Shown here piece by piece: positions 1 through 7,031 of a DNA stretch of 64,000 bases. Source of the DNA: Streptomyces sp. HM190 (lineage in GTDB: Bacteria; Actinomycetota; Actinomycetes; Streptomycetales; Streptomycetaceae); contig NZ_CP047318.1 in NCBI RefSeq assembly GCF_009857135.1, positions 5,952,001 through 6,016,000 of the forward strand. Direction: 5' to 3'. The position numbers and the translations under genes were made by a program. The notes below the pieces were generated by a model. It saw only the letters and a program-made list of their open reading frames with translations. It was not told the origin of the DNA and searched no databases. The number at the start of each line of letters is the position of its first letter. Position 1 is the first letter of the stretch.

Positions 1-450
1 ATCGCCACGACCCCAAGGCTGCGACCTCGTCTGACCGAACGAGACGGTGTCCTGCGCTGCGACTGCCCTCCCGGGCGATCGGCCAGGACGCCGGCGGAAG
101 ATCCCATGCGTCGTGCTCTACGAGGCAGGACCTTCGTCGGTCACCCCGGGACGGGGCGAGCCCAGCTCATGACGTCCTCGAACGAGGCCGGAGCTCGCCA
201 GACGGTCGACGATGCGAGTAGACCACGACAACCACCCAGGGTTGACCGCCGCCGTCAGGCTGGCCTGCCAGCCCTGTCCTTTACATCCGCTCTTGAGTGA
301 ACGAGCCAGATGGAAGAGGGGACGCCGATAGCCGACAACCCATGGACCCACACCGCCCCGTACCAGCGTGATCTGACGGCGGCGTTCCGGCCGACGCAGG
401 AAGAGGAACCGGCGCGGGGCAACCACGACTTCGAGGGCGTCCACAACACC
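1..450. other. left flank, no gene recognised
   Basis: Several short reading frames exist on both strands, but none has a convincing ribosome-binding site, recognisable domain or family resemblance. The region lies outside the element's left attachment site. Its last part (about 439-487) still aligns with the element's own right end, so it may be a relic of another integrated element or of an ancestral tRNA 3' flank. Confidence 0.5.
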
Positions 451-493
451 CGACATGCAGCCGCTCCGGGCGACACACGCCTGCACGAACACG

Positions 494-533
494 AAGACCC
501 CGGCCTCAGCGTTTCCGCTGGTGACGGGGTCTT
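494..533 (-). terminator. displaced copy of the tRNA-Arg terminator hairpin
   Basis: The arms AAGACCCCG and CGGGGTCTT enclose an inner CAGCG/CGCTG stem. It is identical to the hairpin downstream of the intact tRNA-Arg at 17770-17809. Here it follows only the 3' half of the tRNA, so it probably no longer terminates a functional tRNA transcript. Confidence 0.6.
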
Positions 534-546
534 TGGGCACCTCATA

Positions 547-593
547 CAAGGTGCCCCCGGCAGGATTCGAACCTGCGCACACGGCTCCGGAGG
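547..593. other. attL core: tRNA-Arg 3' half
   Basis: These 47 bases are identical to 17823-17869. They hold the anticodon loop to the 3' end of tRNA-Arg(CCG) plus a few bases beyond. Identity stops abruptly after position 593, where the left copy continues into the element and the right copy continues into the 5' half of the tRNA. This is the expected product of tyrosine-recombinase integration at a tRNA 3' end. Confidence 0.85.
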
Positions 594-970
594 GCCCGTC
601 GGTTTCGGGAAAAGAAGCTTGTCACAGCCCTAGTGCCCCCATCGTGGGGGCGAACCAGTCCACAGGTAGTCCACAAGGTGTAGGTCCCTGACTTGCCGTG
701 GCTGGCCGGCCCGCACGGAGCATGGTCAGAGACAACCGCAAGCCCCACAGGCTCATCCGAGATCAATCTTCCTGGCTAGGGACTGCAGTCCATGCCGGAT
801 GCACCACCATCCTCGCGTCTCGTGCTTTCCGACCCTCCCACGCTCCGCAGTAGTCCCGCTCGGACCCTGCCGTAGGCAGGGTCCTGCAACCCATCCCGGT
901 GATGGTTTACACAGAGTGAACGACTGGGTACAGCACATGAATCAGCGCAAGGTTGACCTTGGGGGGCGGC
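594..970. other. attL-proximal non-coding region of the element
   Basis: It contains the arm-type site at 655-675 and otherwise no gene I can support. It presumably carries the promoter of the nuclease-like gene at 971. No -35/-10 pair stands out. Confidence 0.5.
655..675. promoter_or_regulatory. putative integrase/Xis arm-type site, left
   Basis: CCAGTCCACA and TAGTCCACA lie in tandem, two bases apart. The same pair with the same spacing occurs at 17701-17721 near the right core, and only the two spacer bases differ. Paired short repeats inside both ends of an integrated element are typical of arm-type recombinase sites. The function is inferred. Confidence 0.55.
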
Positions 971-2458
971 ATGCGAGTTTCGGAGTACTACAACCTCAAT
1001 CGCGGACAGGGAACGCTGGATTTCGTTGATGTAGACACGGTCATGGATGTCCCTGTCTACATCGACCCGAGTACGATCCGTCACTTGTCTGATGACTGGG
1101 GGAAAGAATGCATCAAAATGCTGACCACGTTCTTCGATAGCGTTCTCGATGCGGTGCGGCATGGTGACAAAGTTCGAGCAGACTATCTTCTTGGCAATCT
1201 GGGCGAACCAAACGAAACCCATCTCGGTATCTCGAAGGGCAAGAGTGCTGGTAGGGGTTTTGGTAAATGGATGCGAGAAGAGTTCGCCTTGAAGCTGGCC
1301 AAAAGCCAGGCCGCTCAATCGGGGCTAATTGAAGACCTGGAAGACACTGCCTTTTTTATCGATAAAGTCGATAAGGATATTGTTTCAGACATTACGACGA
1401 ACATTATTCGCGGACCGCTGATCACATACACGCATCAAATGGCAACGGCCTTTGGCATCCCGCTAGAGGAGGGCGTCGATAGCGGGCCTGTATGGAACGC
1501 TCAGGCTCTCAAGTGGGAAAATGGCCTAACCAGACTGCCTATTGCCGACGGGCACAAGCTCTTGCTTGTCCCGAAGGCGATCGTGCGCCGCGACCTGCAC
1601 CTGTCGCGGTCGGAGTATTATCGAAATCATCTGGTTCCGACGCTGCAGTCGGAAGAGGAGGCGGATCCGCGCAGCAAGTTGGTGAGGGTACTAAAGGGTG
1701 GAAAGAAGAAGGTATACAAGAAGGACGTGGAGGAAAAATACGGGTCCACTAAGCCCGACGTGACGCGAGAAACCCTGCAACGTCCATCGGTATACCATCA
1801 TTACAAGGAAATCAAGGCGCAGGTTGCTCCCGAGGTGATTTCCCACGCGGAGTTGAGCGAGGCGAACAGCACCCCAAAGCCTGACTATGCGGCACTCCTG
1901 CAAGCTGTGGTCGACACCCCTACTGGCAACGCGGAAGCAAACAACTATCATGCGCGCGTCGAGGCCCTTCTCACTGCCTTGTTCTACCCGTCACTCATCA
2001 TGCCGGAAATGGAGCACGAGATCCACGAAGGGAGGAAGAGGATTGACATTACCTATACCAACAATGCGAAGGATGGATTCTTTGCTTACTTGACTCGCCA
2101 TAAGATTCCAGCTCAATATGTCTTCGTCGAGTGCAAGAACTATGGGCGCGAAGTGGCCAATCCTGAACTCGACCAACTGTCGTCCCGGTTCTCTCCGTTG
2201 CGCGGGAAGTTCGGAATTCTTGCCTGCCGATCTTTCGCGGAAAAGGACCGATTTCTCGCTCGGTGCCGTGATACCGCTCTCGATCACCGCGGCTTCGTGG
2301 TGGCGCTGGACGACACCGACATGGCAAGACTGGTCGATGATGTGACGACTGCCATCAACTGGGTGCCCCCGTTTCCGCCGCCTGAGCAGCCGGTCGTCCC
2401 CCCGCGCGTCGAGAGCTACCCGCTTCTGCATGAACGTCTCAAACTCCTCGTTAGCTGA
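971..2458 (+). CDS. PD-(D/E)XK nuclease-like protein, cargo gene
   Basis: This is a 495-residue soluble protein. The C-terminal third reads as a restriction-endonuclease fold: an acidic helix residue near E331, D359 in RIDIT, and E387/K389 in VECKNY, which together give the D...ExK pattern. The N-terminal 300 residues have no domain I can name. They contain conserved-looking stretches such as NETHLG and DITTNII that recall a widespread but unnamed restriction-like family. The ATG at 971 is preceded by a G-rich stretch and preferred over the in-frame TTG at 953. It stands first in the low-GC cargo, next to attL. A defence role is inferred from fold and position, and its target is unknown. Confidence 0.75.
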   Translation: MRVSEYYNLNRGQGTLDFVDVDTVMDVPVYIDPSTIRHLSDDWGKECIKMLTTFFDSVLDAVRHGDKVRADYLLGNLGEPNETHLGISKGKSAGRGFGKWMREEFALKLAKSQAAQSGLIEDLEDTAFFIDKVDKDIVSDITTNIIRGPLITYTHQMATAFGIPLEEGVDSGPVWNAQALKWENGLTRLPIADGHKLLLVPKAIVRRDLHLSRSEYYRNHLVPTLQSEEEADPRSKLVRVLKGGKKKVYKKDVEEKYGSTKPDVTRETLQRPSVYHHYKEIKAQVAPEVISHAELSEANSTPKPDYAALLQAVVDTPTGNAEANNYHARVEALLTALFYPSLIMPEMEHEIHEGRKRIDITYTNNAKDGFFAYLTRHKIPAQYVFVECKNYGREVANPELDQLSSRFSPLRGKFGILACRSFAEKDRFLARCRDTALDHRGFVVALDDTDMARLVDDVTTAINWVPPFPPPEQPVVPPRVESYPLLHERLKLLVS

Positions 2459-2614
2459 GTGCGATAGGAGACGCGAGTCTGCATCCGGAAACAGGCACTT
2501 ACTGCGTGACTGAGGGGGAGGGGCCCTACTTCGGCTGCTCCATCTACCCACGACGTGGCTGCAGCAATTTATTCACAGGTGCCGGGCGATCGTGGACGGC
2601 CCTCAGACTTCAAC

Positions 2615-3463
2615 CTAATCGGACTCTGGTGGCTTGAGGTTGGCGTATGCCCTCGGATGTGTGCGGAGCTGCCCTTTGAGGTAGCGCCGATCACGTAGGT
2701 TTGCCATGACAGCGTCGTAATGGGCCTGTTCGGCCCCCCAATCGCGCTCAAGGTGGGGCATGGGTTCGTCCGACATCTCCTGAGCGAGGTCGTACAAGTC
2801 CTTTCGCCAAGCTGGGTCAATGGCGCGTTCGTCAACAACCGCGTTTCGAAAGGCGAAACATGCAAACAGGGTCGTCGATGCAAGCAAGGCAACAGTCTCT
2901 TTGCAGGCGGCTTCGTCGAACATAATATGTGGATCAAGGTAAAAATGATCTTCTTCTACTGAGATCTGCATCATGCAGGATTCAGCAGTTGGGTGCGCCC
3001 AAGCCGACGCCTCGGTATAGAAATGTTGGTACTTTTCAACCTCTTCGGCGGAATCTCGGCGTACATCACTGAGCCACTGACGTACACGTACGTCAGGAAA
3101 CCATTTCCCATCTCGAAGCCACTGATCAGCCAGCTTCGGGTCTTTCGCCAATACACGTGCTAGGCCTGCGGACTCGTACACAGACCGCAGCAAGTTGCGT
3201 GCCTCTGCTAGGAATCCATGACTTGTGACTACCCATGCTGCTTGCAACTGTCTGTAGCCCCTGGCTAGCGCCACTGCGGCTGCAAGCTCATTCTCGAACG
3301 TATCCTCGAATGGGAAGCGTTCGACCCTGAACGCGCCGAACCCCAGTAGGGCCATAGCCCGTCCGAACCAAGTCGTTTCGGGCCATGCTTGCGCGGTGTC
3401 CAGGAAGCGGCCCATGTGCAGTACATGGTCGGGTAGGTCATCCGAATGCTGTTCTTCCGTCAT
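2615..3463 (-). CDS. helical DUF5677-like protein, cargo gene
   Basis: This 282-residue, mostly alpha-helical protein has no signal peptide or membrane span. Residues 65-105 (RGYRQLQAAW ... LLRSVYESAG) and the WAHP motif near residue 156 resemble DUF5677-type proteins, which are abundant in mobile and defence loci and often grouped with HEPN-like helical folds. I see no clean HEPN RX4-6H motif. The gene faces the nuclease-like gene and is divergent from the kinase. The start is uncertain: the ATG at 3463 fits the conserved body, and the frame stays open 79 codons further upstream, but no strong Shine-Dalgarno is visible. Biochemical function is unknown. Confidence 0.6.
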   Translation of the reverse strand: MTEEQHSDDLPDHVLHMGRFLDTAQAWPETTWFGRAMALLGFGAFRVERFPFEDTFENELAAAVALARGYRQLQAAWVVTSHGFLAEARNLLRSVYESAGLARVLAKDPKLADQWLRDGKWFPDVRVRQWLSDVRRDSAEEVEKYQHFYTEASAWAHPTAESCMMQISVEEDHFYLDPHIMFDEAACKETVALLASTTLFACFAFRNAVVDERAIDPAWRKDLYDLAQEMSDEPMPHLERDWGAEQAHYDAVMANLRDRRYLKGQLRTHPRAYANLKPPESD

Positions 3464-3845
3464 GCGCTCATGGTGCTCGCACGCGGTGCCTTTCGCCACA
3501 TAGTTTCGTGGCGACCTCGGAGGAGTTTCGCGACTTGATGGCACCGCGCCGGCTCGGGCTTGGAAGCCATGGCGATGCCCAGACGAACAGTGTGCCGTAA
3601 ATGGACGTAAGAGATCATAAGGCAACAAAAGGGGGTGTACAGTACAAGCTATTGCGCCACTTACGGCCTCGTTCCTCGCTTCGACCGTGTTCTGGCCCAT
3701 ATGCCGCTAGTCTGGGATTGGCAAGCTCATCGCGACTCGCTGCGCAAGGGGGTTCAACGAGTCGGTCCACACCAGGCGATTGCACGTACGTCATCACTCA
3801 TGAAACGACTCTCTATGGGTCGAAAAATTCGATAACAGGATGCAG
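3464..3845. other. divergent intergenic region of the cargo island
   Basis: It separates the DUF5677-like gene from the kinase gene and must hold both promoters. The only clear structure is the near-palindrome TGTAC-A-GTACA at 3636-3646, preceded by GGGGG. I found no convincing RNA gene or further ORF. Confidence 0.5.
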
Positions 3846-4613
3846 ATGCCCGCATATAAGAAGGTCAAGGAAATTAAGTCAGGGGGGCAAGCGGCCGTGT
3901 GGCGGGGTCGAGATATGGACACCGGCCAATACGTAGCACTTAAATACTTGACGGTGCGAGGCGAAAAAAGACCAAAATCTGCGGAAGCCGAAGAGGAGCG
4001 GATTCGTTTCATTAGGGAAGTTAAGACGCAGCAGGAACTAAGTCATCCGAACATTACTCCCGTTCTTGCGTACTCAGGAAAGGTGCACCATCCGTGGTAT
4101 GCGATGCCGCTTGCGGATGAAACGTTCGAGGACTGCCTGAAAGGACCCAAGCGAGATGCTTCCTGGTCGCTTGAAGTGATTCATCAGGTTATTGATGCTA
4201 TGGAATACTCCCACGAGCAGGGTGTTATTCACCGCGACCTCAAGCCGTCAAACGTTCTTAACATCAATAACTCGTGGCTCGTGTCCGACTTTGGTTATTG
4301 CCGAAATATTCACTCCGAAAGCATCAAGATGACCCAAGCTAAGGCTTTGCTTGGTACCTGGTTTTACGCAGCGCCAGAGCAGTTCGATGATGCTCACGAA
4401 GCGGGGCCGCCGGCTGATGTCTATGCTGTCGGAAAGATCTTGATGTACTGCCTTACGGGAAACCCTCCGGGGCCATATTTGCGGCTAAAGGGAGTGCCGG
4501 AGCCCTATAAGGATGTGATCGTCCGTTGTGCAGCCGAGGAGCCGGAGGATAGATATCAGTCCATGAGTGCCTTGCGAGAGGCCCTGCTGTCTATCGCGCC
4601 ACGCAACTGCTAA
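3846..4613 (+). CDS. soluble Hanks-type serine/threonine protein kinase, cargo gene
   Basis: This is a 255-residue minimal kinase. VALK provides the ATP-binding lysine (K33), REV the helix-C glutamate (E58), HRDLKPSNV the catalytic loop (129-137), SDFG the metal-binding Asp (148), and AAPE closes the activation segment (about 175-178). There is no transmembrane segment, PASTA domain or other sensor, unlike housekeeping PknB-type kinases. AGGA lies five bases before the ATG at 3846, so this start is favoured over the ATG six bases upstream. It ends 21 bp before the DUF262 gene, so the two are probably cotranscribed. GC is well below the Streptomyces norm. It probably phosphorylates or gates its partner (inference). 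Confidence 0.85.
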   Translation: MPAYKKVKEIKSGGQAAVWRGRDMDTGQYVALKYLTVRGEKRPKSAEAEEERIRFIREVKTQQELSHPNITPVLAYSGKVHHPWYAMPLADETFEDCLKGPKRDASWSLEVIHQVIDAMEYSHEQGVIHRDLKPSNVLNINNSWLVSDFGYCRNIHSESIKMTQAKALLGTWFYAAPEQFDDAHEAGPPADVYAVGKILMYCLTGNPPGPYLRLKGVPEPYKDVIVRCAAEEPEDRYQSMSALREALLSIAPRNC

Positions 4614-4634
4614 GACCGTACAAAAGGAGATCCC

Positions 4635-6368
4635 ATGTCGTCTATGTTCAAAGAGGACCCAGTATTCAAGGCGACCCCGGAATCCATCGGATCGCTGGTC
4701 GCTTCGATTCATAAAGGCACGATCGCAATCCCTGATTTTCAGCGCAGTTTTGTTTGGGACCCTAAGCGCACAGTGGAGCTTCTGAAGTCAATTATTTCTC
4801 GTTATCCGGCTGGCACGCTGCTGACCTGGGAGCAGTCAACAAGCGTTAAGTTCGGCAGCCGACCGTTCGAAGGAGCTCCGGATCCTCAAAAGGAGCCAAA
4901 GCGTCTAGTCCTTGACGGTCAGCAGCGTTTGACTGCTTTGTATCAAGCGCTCACTGGTTCCGGTGACTATCAATTCTTCATGAAGGTTTGGCCCTTTATT
5001 GATAGAAGTCGAGGCACCCTGCTGAACCTGGAGGACGTTGACCTAGATAGTGCGCTCCTGGCATATGACTTGAGTGGCAGGATGCGCTTCAATCCGCTCG
5101 ATGAAGAGTGGCAGATTTCCAAGGGTGTATTTCCCGTTGCGGCGTATGAGCGACTACGCCCATGGTTTAAGAAGTTGGCGCGATCGGTGGAAGAGGATCG
5201 TGATGCTGCAGATCAGCTGGAAGAGGTGCTGAATCAGTTCAGAGATACATATCTACAACCCTTGGAGTCGTACGCTTTTCCAGTTGTCGATCTACCAGCA
5301 AGCACATCCCTCGTAGCGGTGTGCAATATCTTCGAGACTTTGAACAAGTCTGGAAAGGTTCTTGGGCCATTTGAGCTCTTGACTGCCAAGTACTACCCTA
5401 CCGGTGTTCACCTAAGGGATATGTGGGATACTGCATGCCAGCAATATCCACTGCTCGTAGACTTCGCAGTTGACCCGTATAGCGTGCTCCAGGCGATTTC
5501 GCTTCGATCGCGCGGATCTGCCCAGCGTTTCGATGTTCTTAACCGCCTCGATGCATCGAGCGTAGGGGAGCACTGGAACGCGACTGTAGCTGCTTTCGCA
5601 GATGTTCTCGATATGCTTAAGCGCGAGTGTGGCGTTATTTCCGCACAGTGGTTGCCCTACAGTATGACTGTGGTTCCGATGGCTGCCGTATACCCCGAGG
5701 TGGCCCAACTAAGATCTCAGTACCGGGCTTTGGCTCGGGAACGACTTCGCCAATACTATTGGTGCACAGTATTCACCGAGAATTTTGATCAAGGCGCGAA
5801 TAGTCAGGCTGGGGCTGACTATAAGCTTCTGCGTGGATGGGTCGTTGGGGACTCTCAGGAGGCTCCCGAAGCTGTCAGCGAATTTAATCTCACCGACTTT
5901 GATTTGTTGAGCGCGCGAGCCAACAGGAAGGCCCTCTTCAGGGGATTCGTGACGCTCCTCATCCAGTCAGGGGCGAAGGACTTCCTCACAGCGCAGGCGA
6001 TTACAAATCTGGATCCTGCAGGTTTCATTCTAGATGGTGCCCGAATTTTCCCGAAGGTATGGCTCGATCTGTCGGGAAATAACCCGGAGGGGCATAGTTC
6101 GGAGCTGATCCTGAACCGGCTTATGATCGATAAATCGCTTCGCCGCCTGATCAAGGATAGGCCTTTTGGTGAATTTGTTGCTGCGCAGGAAGAGTTCGAT
6201 CGTCACAAGTATGTCGACGTCTTGAGCTCTCACCTCGTGGACGATGGCGAGGAAAGCGGCCTGGAACGGTTGGATTACAATTTGTTCCTTCAGGAGCGCT
6301 TGACGTTGCTCGTGGAACAGATTGAAGCCGTCACAGGCCAGTCGCTGATCTATGAGTCTGAGGGCTAG
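4635..6368 (+). CDS. DUF262 (GmrS-like) protein with degenerate HNH domain, cargo gene
   Basis: This protein has 577 residues. The N-terminal DUF262 signature is clear: IPDFQRSFVW (32-41) and LVLDGQQRLTAL (91-102), the ParB/GmrS-like nucleotide-binding fold used in type IV restriction (GmrSD) and related defence proteins. The C-terminus has the outline of the DUF1524/HNH nuclease, with GARIFPK at 468-474 and ILNRL near 492-496. The His-His that normally precedes IFPK is replaced by Ala-Arg, and the later Asn-Arg motif reads LRR. Nuclease activity is therefore doubtful. The start has an excellent AAAGGAGA Shine-Dalgarno. It is the downstream partner of the kinase. The function is unproven. Confidence 0.85.
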   Translation: MSSMFKEDPVFKATPESIGSLVASIHKGTIAIPDFQRSFVWDPKRTVELLKSIISRYPAGTLLTWEQSTSVKFGSRPFEGAPDPQKEPKRLVLDGQQRLTALYQALTGSGDYQFFMKVWPFIDRSRGTLLNLEDVDLDSALLAYDLSGRMRFNPLDEEWQISKGVFPVAAYERLRPWFKKLARSVEEDRDAADQLEEVLNQFRDTYLQPLESYAFPVVDLPASTSLVAVCNIFETLNKSGKVLGPFELLTAKYYPTGVHLRDMWDTACQQYPLLVDFAVDPYSVLQAISLRSRGSAQRFDVLNRLDASSVGEHWNATVAAFADVLDMLKRECGVISAQWLPYSMTVVPMAAVYPEVAQLRSQYRALARERLRQYYWCTVFTENFDQGANSQAGADYKLLRGWVVGDSQEAPEAVSEFNLTDFDLLSARANRKALFRGFVTLLIQSGAKDFLTAQAITNLDPAGFILDGARIFPKVWLDLSGNNPEGHSSELILNRLMIDKSLRRLIKDRPFGEFVAAQEEFDRHKYVDVLSSHLVDDGEESGLERLDYNLFLQERLTLLVEQIEAVTGQSLIYESEG

Positions 6369-6941
6369 AACCCGAAACCCCACGGACCGACATCGCAGCG
6401 TGATGCTCCACGATCGGTCTCACGGAAACGATTGTGAATCGTATGCTGCCATAGGGCCGGCTCCTGTAGGCGCGGTCGGCGGAGCGGCTTTGGGGTGGCG
6501 CTGCTTTGGCGCGAGTGATCATGGCCCCGTAAGCTTCCGGCGCGTCGGGCAGTCTGTGGACCTGCCCGGTAAAGCACGACGTTGGGGCCATGATCTTCGA
6601 GGCTCGCGCCAAAGTGGCTCCGTAAAGCCGTGGAGTCGACCGCCCCAGCCACGACGCACCTCTTCTCTGGCATCAGGCGGCTGATTGCTTAGTGCGCGGC
6701 ACGGGCGCCGGCCGGGCTGGAGCGGGGCGGAGACTGGAGCGCAGGCCCGGCCGGGGGGCGGGCCGCGCGCGGGGAGCGAAGCGAGCCGCCTTGAACCAGT
6801 AGAGAAAGTTTGAATCACGGAGAGGGCTGGGGCCGTGTCCGGTCCCGGTAGATGCTTGACAGTTCGATCCCAGCTGATGGTTGACGGTGGCCGTGATCGG
6901 CTTTTCTGTGCCGGGCTGCCCCGTGGTGTAGAACCCTGAGC
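6369..6941. other. non-coding region between cargo and backbone
   Basis: It marks the step from the lower-GC cargo to high-GC AICE backbone. It contains the long nested inverted repeat at 6485-6630 and a GC-rich stretch (about 6700-6790). Two direct repeats GATG(C/G)TTGAC (6851-6860 and 6876-6885) lie just upstream of the XRE regulator. No protein-coding gene is supported. Confidence 0.55.
6485..6630. repeat. long nested inverted repeat (imperfect hairpin)
   Basis: Outer arms CGGCTTT (6485-6491) and AAAGCCG (6624-6630) are followed inward by CTTTGGCGCGAG (6504-6515) with CTCGCGCCAAAG (6603-6614), then ATCATGGCCCC with GGGGCCATGAT (6584-6594). A central CGGGCAG/CTGCCCG stem closes it. The whole can fold as one 146-nt cruciform or RNA hairpin. 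It could be a single-strand origin, a structured RNA, or the end of a lost mobile element. Confidence 0.65.
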
Positions 6942-7031
6942 ATGGGGAGTGAGCGGCGGGAGCGGATGCGGGCGCTTGGTGCGCGTCTTCGGGAACTTCG
7001 GGCAGAAGCCGGGTTGACGGGTGCTGCGCTA

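Larger units (their letters stand above)
451..593. repeat. left copy of 143-bp direct repeat (attL region)
   Basis: It aligns without gaps to 17727-17869 at a constant offset of 17276. I count six mismatches (positions 457, 469, 473, 480, 487 and 546). The last 106 bp (488-593) differ at one base only. The repeat covers the tRNA 3' half, its terminator and about 40 further bases. Confidence 0.85.

Noticed and set aside
551-593. possible second tRNA at the left end
   Set aside because: Only the 3' half of tRNA-Arg is present and no 5' half or D arm follows, so it is the displaced attL copy.
310-633. 107-residue frame across the attL core
   Set aside because: It reads through the tRNA fragment and terminator and has no ribosome site.
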